Source: Alphaproteobacteria bacterium
GTDB lineage: Bacteria > Pseudomonadota > Alphaproteobacteria > Rickettsiales > JAIXRX01
Length of the DNA stretch: 9,117 nt
Reading direction: 5' to 3'
Assembly (NCBI GenBank): GCA_027485005.1
Contig: JAIXRX010000001.1
Span: forward strand, 1-9,117
Shown here: piece after piece, positions 1-7,044 of the stretch
How the letters are laid out: each line of letters starts with the position of its first letter
Numbering within the stretch: position 1 is the first letter of the stretch
The notes under the pieces: model-generated
The model's input: only the letters and a program-made list of their open reading frames with translations
The model's database searches: none
Told to the model about the DNA's origin: nothing
Made by a program: the position numbers and the translations under genes

Positions 1-46
1 GTCACCTTTTTACATTTGTTTTCATGGCGTTAGACTGCTAAGAACC

Positions 47-52
47 AGAGGG
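47..52 (+). promoter_or_regulatory. Shine-Dalgarno-like AGAGGG flush against the lptD ATG
   Basis: The purine run AGAGGG ends directly before the ATG at 53, leaving no normal spacer. It is 8 bases from an ATG at 61 in another frame, which opens only a 48-codon reading frame ending at 207. The site therefore does not settle the lptD start cleanly. Confidence 0.35.
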
Positions 53-2248
53 ATGATTACATGCTTTGGGCGCGCCGCTTTGTTAGGTTGGCGGCCTGTG
101 TTGCGTTGGGCGCTACACGGGCTTATCAGCGCGTGGGTTTTTTCAGCTGGTTTTGCCTTAGCAAATACCCCCGCCCCGCCCACGCCACCCGCTCTTCCAA
201 GCGCTAGTCAACCCGCTGAACCGGTGATGATTGACGCCGATGAAATGGTGTATGACCGCGCGCAAAGCTTGGTCGTCGCGCGCGGAAATGTCGAAGTCAC
301 TCAAGGCGCGACCATTATCTTTGCAGATCAGATTTCTTACCATCAACCTACCGACCTCGTACGCGCCGATGGTAACGTCAAAATGCTACAATCGGATGGG
401 GCAGTTTATTTTGCGGATCATCTGGAATTTAAGCGTGAATTGCGCGAGGGTGTGATTCAGAATTTCCGCGTGCGTATGAAAGATAATTCGCTTTTTGCAT
501 CACGTGAGGCAGAGAAAATCAATGCCGATGTGACGGTACTGCATAAATCGGTGTATTCACCTTGCAAAGTCTGCAAAACAAGTAATGAAGCGCCTTTGTG
601 GCAATTCAAAGCCAAAGAAACGACGATTGACCAGAAAGAGCAAACTATCACCTATGAAAATGCGTTTGTGGAAGTCTATGGCATGCCTGTGCTTTACACG
701 CCTTACTTCCGCCACCCTACGCCAGATGCTGATGCTAAAGCAGGATTCCTGACGCCGCAATATCGCCGCGATAATAATTTAGGTCTTATGGTCCAAACCT
801 CTTATTATATGCCGATTGCTGAGAATAAAGACATCACGATTACCCCCATTATTACCGAATTAGAAGGGCCCGTATTGGCAGGCGAATATCGTTATTTACT
901 GCCAGATGGTTACATGCAACTTGCGAGCTCCGTTACCTATCCTGAGAAACGTGATGCGGCAGGTAATGGCACCAAAGGCCGTGATTTTCGTGGCCACATT
1001 AAAGGTATGGGCCGATTTGATGTGAACGAAAACTGGCTGGCGGGTTTTGACGTTTCGCGTACCACTGATGATACCTATTTATGGAAATATCGTTTCAGTT
1101 ATGAAGATGTTTTGACCACCCGTGCTTTTGCCGAACGCTTGAGTGGACGGAGCTATTTCAAAGCAGAAACATTATCGTTTCAAGGCTTGCAAGCCACTGA
1201 CAATGCGGACACGACACCTTTTGCTTTTCCGTGGATGCAGGCTGGCTATGAAAGTGATGCAGGCTGGCAAGGTTCGCGCTGGTTTGTGGATAGCAACATG
1301 CTTGTTATTGACCGCAATATTGGGGCCAATAGCCGGCGTGCCTCAGTGCGCGGGGGCTGGCGTTTACCGATTGTGACGGATAGCGGGCAGTTGATTCGTG
1401 CGCAAACCAGTCTGCGTTTGGATGGATACGATATTGAGGATCATCTGGTGAATGGCAATCCTTATTCTGGGCAGCGCTCACGCGCCATACCACAAGCTGA
1501 AATTAGCTGGAGCTACCCATTGCAAAACCAAGTGGGCGATGTTTCATGGATTTTGGAACCCACCTCGGCGGTGGCTTTTAGTCCGCATGATCCGAATGAT
1601 ATTTATATTCCGAATGAGGATAGTCAGGTCAATGAATTTTCTGATTTGAATCTCTTTACCACCAACCATTTTACAGGAGCAGACCAGATTGAAACGGGTA
1701 TGCGCGGGTTTTATGGACTACGTAATATGTTCCGCAGTGCGGGAGGTTTGTATCTCGACACGATTATTGGTCAGAATTACCAACAAAATCCAGAAGACAA
1801 CTTCCCTTTCACCAACAGCTTGTCTAAAAATTTCTCCGATTATGTAGGGCGAGTGTCTACCACAGCGGGCTGGTTGGATTTGACCTATCAATTCCGTCTT
1901 GATCAACAAGACCTTGCTCTACGGCGCAGTGAGATTTCGAGTAACGCCATGTTCGAGCGCGGATCGGTGGGTATTACCCATGTCTATCTGGACGATGATA
2001 TATTACTCAATGACCGCAACGATTTGGTGGGGTCGGTAGGGTTGCGCCTGACAGATAACTGGACAATTTCGGGACTAGGGCGTAGTGATTTAGACCAATC
2101 GCGCTTGCTAAGCGCCGAAGCAGGCTTTACTTATACTAACGAATGTTTAGCATGGTATTTTGGCGCAGGACGAGAGTTCATCTTTGACCGCGACGTTCGT
2201 CCAGGCACCAACTTCGTCACGCGGTTACAACTAAGGAATATCAATTGA
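53..2248 (+). CDS. lptD: LPS-assembly protein LptD (OstA/Imp)
   Basis: Outer-membrane beta-barrel that, with lipoprotein LptE, inserts lipopolysaccharide into the outer leaflet as the end point of the Lpt bridge. The 731-residue length is normal for the family. A hydrophobic signal segment (about residues 20-34) ends in A35-L36-A37, a signal peptidase I site, followed by a Pro-rich linker. Residues about 57-200 form the LptA/OstA-like jellyroll (IDADEMVYD, then repeated ADGNVKM-type strands). The rest to N731 is the barrel. C171 and C174 (PCKVC) in the periplasmic domain and C698 near the C-terminus are the only cysteines of the mature protein, so an interdomain disulfide is likely. It is the first gene of lptD-surA-rsmA. 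The start is slightly uncertain: the Shine-Dalgarno-like AGAGGG (47-52) touches this ATG, and the frame stays open to the left window edge. The family call is secure. Confidence 0.96.
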   Translation: MITCFGRAALLGWRPVLRWALHGLISAWVFSAGFALANTPAPPTPPALPSASQPAEPVMIDADEMVYDRAQSLVVARGNVEVTQGATIIFADQISYHQPTDLVRADGNVKMLQSDGAVYFADHLEFKRELREGVIQNFRVRMKDNSLFASREAEKINADVTVLHKSVYSPCKVCKTSNEAPLWQFKAKETTIDQKEQTITYENAFVEVYGMPVLYTPYFRHPTPDADAKAGFLTPQYRRDNNLGLMVQTSYYMPIAENKDITITPIITELEGPVLAGEYRYLLPDGYMQLASSVTYPEKRDAAGNGTKGRDFRGHIKGMGRFDVNENWLAGFDVSRTTDDTYLWKYRFSYEDVLTTRAFAERLSGRSYFKAETLSFQGLQATDNADTTPFAFPWMQAGYESDAGWQGSRWFVDSNMLVIDRNIGANSRRASVRGGWRLPIVTDSGQLIRAQTSLRLDGYDIEDHLVNGNPYSGQRSRAIPQAEISWSYPLQNQVGDVSWILEPTSAVAFSPHDPNDIYIPNEDSQVNEFSDLNLFTTNHFTGADQIETGMRGFYGLRNMFRSAGGLYLDTIIGQNYQQNPEDNFPFTNSLSKNFSDYVGRVSTTAGWLDLTYQFRLDQQDLALRRSEISSNAMFERGSVGITHVYLDDDILLNDRNDLVGSVGLRLTDNWTISGLGRSDLDQSRLLSAEAGFTYTNECLAWYFGAGREFIFDRDVRPGTNFVTRLQLRNIN

Positions 2249-2249
2249 T

Positions 2250-3515
2250 ATGATGGCTCAATATCGTTTCTTTTCTTTACTGATTGGCGCTGCTTTGCTT
2301 GTGGCACCTACCGCCCATGCTTTAGGAAATATTGAAACGGCAGCGGTGGTGAATGACCAGCTGATTACTTCGTTGGATGTGGATGAGCGCGTCTTACTAT
2401 TGCTTACCACGACTGATTTGCCCAATACCGAAGAACAGCGCGCTAAACTTCGCCCACAAGTGTTGCGGATGTTGGTGGAAGAACAATTACAAATGCAAGA
2501 GGCAAGCCGCCTGACCCTGAATATCAAGGATGAAGATTTAGCGAAAGCGATTAAAAATATTGAAGAACAATCCAAGCGCGAACCGGGATCGTTAGAAAAT
2601 TATGTGCGTAGCCGTGGCGTCCCACTGCGCACTTTTTATCAACAAATTCGTGCGCAAGTCGCATGGAGCAAAATTTTAATGCGCCAGATTCGTCCGAAAG
2701 TGAATGTGACAGACGAAGAAGTCATCCGTGAAACAGCACGTCAAGCCGCCAAATCAGGAGGACAAGACATTAATATCAGTACACTGACGCTGCCGATCGA
2801 CAGCACCATGAAGGTAGAAGATATTCAAGCCCTTGCCAAAACCTTGATGAAAAAAATGCAAGCAGGCACTCCTATAGCAACGCTGGCGCAACAATTGGGT
2901 GGCAACCAAGCAAGTAATGCAGAAAATCTTTGGGTGCCGCTGAAAGATGCTGAGCCAAGCCTTGCGAGTGCCTTAAAAGACGCGCAAGCAGGAGCTGTGA
3001 TTGGACCGATTAAAACGCCCGTAGGTATTCAGATTGTGCAAGTGAATGACCGCCGCGCTAGTGCTGATCAAACCTCCCAGAAACCGATTGAAATTGTGCT
3101 CAAACAAATTTTGTTTGGTATGGGCGCAAATGCCTCTAGCGCTGAGGTCGACGCCACGTTAGCGATTGCCCAGCAAGTTCAGGAAAATCCTGGCACTTGT
3201 ATGGATGAAAGTGTTGCCGATATTAAAGATCTCAAAGACATGCAGATTAAGGTCAACTTCCTGCGCACCTTGCTTCAACAACTGCCAGAGCAGCTGCGCG
3301 GCATGGTGATGGACATGAATGTCGGCACGGTCTCTGACCCTATCTCAACACCCGAAGGGGTGGTGTTGGTAGTGTTGTGTGAACGCATTGAAAAACCCGA
3401 TGGACAGGTGATGGATGACGCCGTGCGCAAGCGCTTGCTGCAAGAAAAGCTATTGCGGGAATCCGCGCGATATATGCGTGATTTGCGCACCAATGCCACC
3501 ATCGATATTCGTTAG
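2250..3515 (+). CDS. surA: Periplasmic chaperone / parvulin-type peptidyl-prolyl isomerase, SurA family
   Basis: Periplasmic chaperone that escorts unfolded outer-membrane proteins, LptD among them in E. coli, to the Bam complex. It has 421 residues, close to SurA. A signal peptide covers residues 1-24, with AHA before the cut. The N-terminal SurA domain begins with the typical AAVVNDQLITSLDVDER (residues 31-47) and is helical to about 155. Two parvulin-like regions follow: about 170-270 (ending GPIKTPVGIQIVQVNDRR) and about 280-382 (ending DPISTPEGVVLVVLCER). C317 and C377 both lie in the second region and could form a disulfide. Isomerase activity cannot be judged by eye; both regions look divergent. 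The start is one base after the lptD stop. TAAGGA (2232-2237) is 12 bases before this ATG, and a second ATG follows at 2253. Co-transcription with lptD is very likely. Confidence 0.92.
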   Translation: MMAQYRFFSLLIGAALLVAPTAHALGNIETAAVVNDQLITSLDVDERVLLLLTTTDLPNTEEQRAKLRPQVLRMLVEEQLQMQEASRLTLNIKDEDLAKAIKNIEEQSKREPGSLENYVRSRGVPLRTFYQQIRAQVAWSKILMRQIRPKVNVTDEEVIRETARQAAKSGGQDINISTLTLPIDSTMKVEDIQALAKTLMKKMQAGTPIATLAQQLGGNQASNAENLWVPLKDAEPSLASALKDAQAGAVIGPIKTPVGIQIVQVNDRRASADQTSQKPIEIVLKQILFGMGANASSAEVDATLAIAQQVQENPGTCMDESVADIKDLKDMQIKVNFLRTLLQQLPEQLRGMVMDMNVGTVSDPISTPEGVVLVVLCERIEKPDGQVMDDAVRKRLLQEKLLRESARYMRDLRTNATIDIR

Positions 3516-3521
3516 TTATTC

Positions 3522-4376
3522 ATGAGCGACACCCTTCCCGATATTCGTTTTTGGTTGCAGGCAGAAGGGTTGATGGCGCGTAAAGCGCTTGGGCAACATT
3601 TTCTGCTCGATCCTAGTTTTCCCACCAAAATTGCTTCTATTGCGGGAGATCTTTCGCATACCCATGTCATAGAGATTGGCCCCGGCCCCACGGTGCTCAC
3701 CCGCGCTTTGCTGGAAGCAGGCGCCAAACATGTGACGGCGATTGAAAAAGATGCGCGCTTTGTGCCATTACTCCAAGCTTTACAACACCACTATCCTACC
3801 CGATTTGCCTATATGAATGCCGATGCGCTGGCGGTGGACGCCATGAAAATCGGTGAAACACCGCGCCAGATTATTGCGAATCTACCCTATAATGTTGGCA
3901 CCGAAATGTTGTTACGTTGGCTGAAAGCAATCGGCATCCATGGTGACGCAGCCTACACACAACTTGTGCTGATGTTTCAAAAAGAAGTGGTGGAGCGCAT
4001 TACCTCCGCAGTGGATGAAAAATCCTATGGCCGTTTGAGTGTTTTAGCTCAATGGTTGTGCGACACACATAGCGCATTGTTTGTGCCAGCGGGTGCTTTC
4101 AGCCCACCGCCAAAGGTTGATTCTGCCGTGATTGTGCTGCGTCCCAAGCCGCTTTCTAAACGCCTGCCAGCCGACATAAAAGCAATGCAACAAGTGACAC
4201 AAGCGGCCTTTGGGCAACGGCGAAAAATGCTGCGTGGCGCCCTGAAATCATTAAATGTGGAAACAGAATTATTGCTGGAAAAAGCAGGGATTGCCCCCAC
4301 TGCACGTGCCGAAACTATTGATATAGAAGGCTTTGTGCGCCTTGCCAACGCGTTTAGCGAACTTTCAAAAAACTAA
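3522..4376 (+). CDS. rsmA: 16S rRNA (adenine1518-N6/adenine1519-N6)-dimethyltransferase RsmA (KsgA)
   Basis: Uses S-adenosylmethionine to dimethylate the two adjacent adenosines in helix 45 of 16S rRNA, a late step in small-subunit maturation in the cytoplasm. It has 284 residues, typical of the family. Visible signatures are ARKALGQHFLLD (19-30), the SAM-binding motif I EIGPGPTVLT (51-60), acidic E75 in motif II, NADA (99-102), and the catalytic NLPYN (120-124). Downstream are QKEVVERI, YGRLSV, the PPPKVDSAV segment and a C-terminal helical domain with FGQRRKMLRGAL. Motif I carries T57 where many homologues have a small Gly or Ala. The start at 3522 is chosen because LPDIRFWLQAEGL before ARKALGQ matches the usual alphaproteobacterial N-terminus; the ATG at 3573 would remove it. 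It lies 6 bases after surA with no clear Shine-Dalgarno sequence, so translation may depend on coupling. Confidence 0.97.
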   Translation: MSDTLPDIRFWLQAEGLMARKALGQHFLLDPSFPTKIASIAGDLSHTHVIEIGPGPTVLTRALLEAGAKHVTAIEKDARFVPLLQALQHHYPTRFAYMNADALAVDAMKIGETPRQIIANLPYNVGTEMLLRWLKAIGIHGDAAYTQLVLMFQKEVVERITSAVDEKSYGRLSVLAQWLCDTHSALFVPAGAFSPPPKVDSAVIVLRPKPLSKRLPADIKAMQQVTQAAFGQRRKMLRGALKSLNVETELLLEKAGIAPTARAETIDIEGFVRLANAFSELSKN

Positions 4377-5011
4377 AGAGAATTTACGAAGTCATCCAAG
4401 CCAGGTTGACGCACGCGCTTACAACGCTCAGCGTTTAATATTGCGGTAATTTGCCCCAGCGTGGCGGCAAAATTGCGGTTGATAATGACATAGTCATATT
4501 CTGGCCAATGGCTCATTTCAGCTTGCGCTTTGGCCATGCGGCCCGCCACCACCTCGTCGCTGTCTTGCGCGCGAATACGCAAGCGGCGCTCAAGCTCTGC
4601 CATGGATGGCGGCAGAATAAATACACTGACTAAATCAGGGCGGTTGCTGGCAGCCAGCTGACGCGTACCCTGCCAATCAATATCAAATAAAACATCTTTA
4701 CCACCACCCAGCGTTTCATTGACGAAGCCACGGGGTGTGCCATAGTAATTATCGAACACTTTAGCATATTCCAGTAGCTCGCCTTTTTCGACCATGCGCT
4801 CGAATTCCGCATGCGAAACAAAGAAATAATCTTTGCCATGCACTTCACCGGGGCGCATCGGGCGGGTGGTGACTGAAATGGAAAGCGTAATATGGCGGTC
4901 TTGCTCTAGCATGGAGCGTGACAAAGAGGTTTTGCCCGCGCCCGAAGGCGAAGAAAGAACAAGCATCACACCTCGGCGGCGCATTTCGAAAGTTTCTTCA
5001 GTGGTTATCAT
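4373..5011 (-). CDS. gmk: Guanylate kinase
   Basis: Cytoplasmic enzyme phosphorylating GMP to GDP with ATP, essential for GTP and dGTP supply. With the start at 5011 it has 212 residues, the normal size. The P-loop is S21-PSGAGK-T28. The GMP-binding region contains SVTTRPMRPGE (46-56) and GKDYFFV (59-65), followed by ELLEYAKVFDNYYGTP (78-93) and DVLFDIDWQG (106-115). The lid R-I-R-A-Q-D-S region and a C-terminal YDYVIINR segment complete the family pattern. The frame is open to an ATG at 5062, but that adds 17 residues with no family likeness. The start at 5011 leaves the usual short lead before RRGVMLVLSSPSGAGKT; an ATG at 4984 is also possible. The stop overlaps that of rsmA by 4 bases. The yicC-type neighbour often found upstream of gmk is absent; PCuAC precedes it instead. 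Confidence 0.96.
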   Translation of the reverse strand: MITTEETFEMRRRGVMLVLSSPSGAGKTSLSRSMLEQDRHITLSISVTTRPMRPGEVHGKDYFFVSHAEFERMVEKGELLEYAKVFDNYYGTPRGFVNETLGGGKDVLFDIDWQGTRQLAASNRPDLVSVFILPPSMAELERRLRIRAQDSDEVVAGRMAKAQAEMSHWPEYDYVIINRNFAATLGQITAILNAERCKRVRQPGLDDFVNSL

Positions 5012-5018
5012 GAGGCTT

Positions 5019-5047
5019 AATATGCCTGAAAAGCTCTTGTTTGGCAA
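5019..5047 (-). promoter_or_regulatory. Possible promoter for gmk
   Basis: On the minus strand TTGCCA (5047-5042) and CATATT (5024-5019) are separated by 17 bases, a fair sigma70-like pair. The predicted transcription start falls at or next to the ATG at 5011. The message would then be leaderless, or translation would begin at the ATG at 4984. This is weak evidence by eye only. Confidence 0.25.
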
Positions 5048-5069
5048 GCAAGCCCAACACATTCATAGA

Positions 5070-5486
5070 TTATTTGCGAACAGGCAGCACAATCCGTGTG
5101 CGCGGCGCGCGCTGAAAAGTAAGGATAAGCTCAATCGTCTCGCCTATTTTTAGGGGCTGCTTCAAATCATATAACATCAGATGCAGACCGCCCCCCTCCA
5201 TCCGCACCTCGCCATGGGCAGGCAGCGCCATTTTTTCTAATTTACGCATGCGCATAATATCGTTTTTCATCTCGTTGGTGTGCAATTCCACCCTGGCGGC
5301 TTGCGGGGACTCCACAGCAATTAACGCATCATTTTGGTCGCTCACTGATTGAATGGTGACAAAAGCCACACCAACTTTTTGCTTGCCAATCGTCGGTTTG
5401 GCATAGGCTTCAATCACATTCACCACGCCTGCATGAGCAGGGGATGCAAACAGCAGCGCTGCGCAGAAGATAGCTCTAATCCACAT
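5070..5486 (-). CDS. Periplasmic copper chaperone PCuAC (DUF461 family)
   Basis: Small periplasmic Cu(I) chaperone that supplies copper for the CuA (and in some species CuB) site of cytochrome c oxidase, working with SCO proteins. It has 138 residues, with a signal peptide ending SPAHA at residue 19. The diagnostic metal motif H-x10-M-x21-H-x-M is exact: H69, M80, H102 and M104. The beginning of the mature protein (VIEAYAKPTIGKQKVGVAFVTI) and the ending ILTFQRA also fit the family. The ATG at 5486 lies inside the end of the SCO1 gene, an 11-base overlap. AGAGGA (5503-5498) lies 11 bases upstream within the SCO1 coding region, so the two are probably translationally coupled. gmk follows after 58 bases on the same strand. 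Confidence 0.93.
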   Translation of the reverse strand: MWIRAIFCAALLFASPAHAGVVNVIEAYAKPTIGKQKVGVAFVTIQSVSDQNDALIAVESPQAARVELHTNEMKNDIMRMRKLEKMALPAHGEVRMEGGGLHLMLYDLKQPLKIGETIELILTFQRAPRTRIVLPVRK

Positions 5487-6075
5487 ATTTTTTTAGTTCC
5501 TCTGCCAAAGCCTGGCTGTCTAAATCATGTTTATAATGCGCGACATATTCGTCTTTATCATTGGTCAAATAGATCCATGACGAGTGATCAATCACATATT
5601 CCCCTGCCGACCCTTCGATGACCTGTTTGCTGTGATAGACTTTGTAGGCAGTTGCCACCGTGTCTATCTGCGCTTGAGTCCCCGTAAGTCCCAGCAGTTT
5701 CTTATCCAACGCTTCCACATAATCTTTCATCACCTCTGGGGTATCACGCGCAGGGTCGAGCGTGATAAAAATCGGCGTTACTTTTTCTGCCAGCTTCGGG
5801 TTTGAGGCCAAAGCTTCACTGATATGCTGCAAGCCCGTAGGGCAAATGTCTGGGCAATGAGTAAACCCAAAATAAATAAGTTTGTACGGGGTGGTGATAT
5901 GTTTGGAGGAGAATGGCTTGCCATTGCTATCCACCAATTCAAATACGCCGCCAATCTGAGGGTTGCTACCACCAGTACTTGCCAATGGAGCCCCGCCCTG
6001 ATGATGCATAAAAATGACCGAGAGAGTGAGTAAAACAAATGCTATGCTTATGAAAAATATTAGTTTTACTTTCAT
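5476..6075 (-). CDS. SCO1/SenC/PrrC family copper metallochaperone
   Basis: Membrane-anchored periplasmic thioredoxin-fold protein needed to mature the CuA centre of cytochrome c oxidase, as a thiol reductase and/or copper donor. It has 199 residues from the chosen ATG. A single N-terminal membrane segment (about 5-22) is followed by a short linker and the SCO domain: IGGVFELVDSNGKPF, then YFGFTHCPDICP with the copper-binding C74-x3-C78, then FITLDPARDTPEVM, and the third ligand H164 in VIDHSS. The frame extends to a GTG at 6084, but GAGGT (6087-6083) sits 7 bases before the ATG at 6075 and overlaps the GTG, so 6075 is preferred. The 3' end overlaps PCuAC by 11 bases, and the pairing of the two chaperones supports both calls. 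A promoter candidate lies just upstream. Confidence 0.95.
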   Translation of the reverse strand: MKVKLIFFISIAFVLLTLSVIFMHHQGGAPLASTGGSNPQIGGVFELVDSNGKPFSSKHITTPYKLIYFGFTHCPDICPTGLQHISEALASNPKLAEKVTPIFITLDPARDTPEVMKDYVEALDKKLLGLTGTQAQIDTVATAYKVYHSKQVIEGSAGEYVIDHSSWIYLTNDKDEYVAHYKHDLDSQALAEELKKYVD

Positions 6076-6101
6076 GCAGGGCACCTCTCTTGTGATTTAT
6101 G

Positions 6102-6130
6102 GCTATACCGCATCCCATTCCAAATTTCAA
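6102..6130 (-). promoter_or_regulatory. Predicted promoter of the SCO1-PCuAC operon
   Basis: On the minus strand TTGAAA (6130-6125) and TATAGC (6107-6102) are spaced by 17 bases. Transcription would start near 6095, leaving a leader of about 20 bases that holds the Shine-Dalgarno sequence at 6087-6083 before the ATG at 6075. No operator-like palindrome stands out next to it. Confidence 0.5.
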
Positions 6131-6154
6131 TGGCTTAGGTGACGAGCGCAAAAC

Positions 6155-6183
6155 TTTACAAAAGTGAGGCTTTGTGCTATATT
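6155..6183 (+). promoter_or_regulatory. Predicted extended -10 promoter for the 6241 gene
   Basis: TTTACA (6155-6160) and TATATT (6178-6183) are 17 bases apart, and TGC directly precedes the -10 box, giving an extended -10 element. This is the best sigma70-like promoter by eye in the window. The start would lie near 6190, leaving an AT-rich leader of about 50 bases before the ATG at 6241. Confidence 0.6.
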
Positions 6184-6240
6184 GAGCTCATAATTAAGAT
6201 ATAAAAAAGTATTGATAAGTCACACAACTAGGTAAGTTTT

Positions 6241-7044
6241 ATGTTCGCCCTGTCTGCGAGCCCTGTGATGGCGCCAGTCGCCACTAATTTGTCGCCGCAC
6301 CTTGCGACGACGCAGCTGCCTGTTGCCCAAATCCCGACCATTATGAATATTGCCGCACCACCTGCCTCTAATCTTTTGGCCGCCGTCAATCAGCGCGAGA
6401 ACCAGCAGCAGACAGGAAATCCAAGCCAAGCAGCGGCAAATATTCTTGCCACGCAAGCGGCAGCAGTGGCGAGTCCTGCAGGTTTACAGCTCGCCCGCCC
6501 CACACAATTAGAGTTTGGCACCTCCAGCTCATTCCTCGCGCAACTTTTAAGCCAAGATATTCCTGGGGACATGCCAACCCTGCAAGGGTTTATGCAGCCA
6601 TTGCCAAGCCTCAACGCTGCGCCTACAGAGCGTTTTGAACAAAATGCGCAGATCAAATATTTGCCGAGTTTAGCGTCCAAACCTGTGCCGCAGCCAGCGC
6701 CACAAAATACGAATGCATCTCATGCTATTTCTAATTTACATCAAAATTTACAGGTGAATCACACGCCAGTCATGGCTCAGAATACGCCACAAGCGGCGAA
6801 CCTTTCGACCACTCAAGTGGCAAGCTTCCTTAGCACGCCCGTCATGGGGAAAGCGCCTGTCACCAGTAAAACCGCTCCCACGCTACCCACAATTTCTTTG
6901 CGTAACAAAGCGGGGGTCGCCGCCTATCAAGCAACCATTGCTCGTACACAGCAACTGGCCGTACGTGCAGCGCAAGATATTCCGCTTGCACCAACACCAT
7001 TTGATACCAGCGAAGTAGAAGCAGTCGTAGAAGTTAAGCGTTAG
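6241..7044 (+). CDS. Uncharacterised Ala/Pro/Gln/Thr-rich protein
   Basis: Not recognised. It has 267 residues, no cysteine or tryptophan, no signal peptide and no membrane helix, and its composition suggests long disordered stretches. Two parts look more ordered: F98-LAQLLSQD-106, after a Thr/Ser run, and a predicted helix at about 221-246 (RNKAGVAAYQATIARTQQLA and onward). The C-terminus turns acidic (DTSEVEAVVEVKR). It is judged real because the frame is long, an extended -10 promoter lies upstream, and TAGGT (6229-6233) sits 7 bases before the ATG. It is divergent from the SCO1 operon and overlaps the end of the bc1 chaperone gene by 11 bases. The composition recalls linker or length-control proteins such as the N-terminal part of FliK, but nothing specific supports that. 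Function is unknown. Confidence 0.75.
   Translation: MFALSASPVMAPVATNLSPHLATTQLPVAQIPTIMNIAAPPASNLLAAVNQRENQQQTGNPSQAAANILATQAAAVASPAGLQLARPTQLEFGTSSSFLAQLLSQDIPGDMPTLQGFMQPLPSLNAAPTERFEQNAQIKYLPSLASKPVPQPAPQNTNASHAISNLHQNLQVNHTPVMAQNTPQAANLSTTQVASFLSTPVMGKAPVTSKTAPTLPTISLRNKAGVAAYQATIARTQQLAVRAAQDIPLAPTPFDTSEVEAVVEVKR

Noticed and set aside
1..41. Possible C-terminus of lptG (frames ending at 33 or at 41).
   Set aside because: Only 10-12 codons are visible and two frames are equally possible; lptG is expected upstream by gene order, but these bases do not show it.
2258..2575. Minus-strand 105-codon frame opposite surA.
   Set aside because: It is antisense to a conserved SurA N-terminus; its Ser/Arg-rich composition is typical of a shadow frame.
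4985..5062. Longer Gmk reading frame starting at 5062.
   Set aside because: The extra 17 residues are unlike the family; the ATG at 5011 gives the normal length and N-terminus.
5012..5069. Small inverted repeats between PCuAC and gmk (AGGC/GCCT and TTGG/CCAA).
   Set aside because: Stems of four bases without a U-tract are expected by chance.
6076..6084. GTG start for SCO1 at 6084.
   Set aside because: The Shine-Dalgarno sequence overlaps this GTG; it is ideally spaced for the ATG at 6075.
6184..6240. AT-rich leader before the 6241 gene as a riboswitch or operator.
   Set aside because: No strong stem, known aptamer pattern or clear palindrome could be seen.
6220..6680. Minus-strand open frames opposite the 6241 gene.
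   Set aside because: They are short, lack ribosome sites and family likeness, and are opposite a longer frame with a promoter; they look like shadows.
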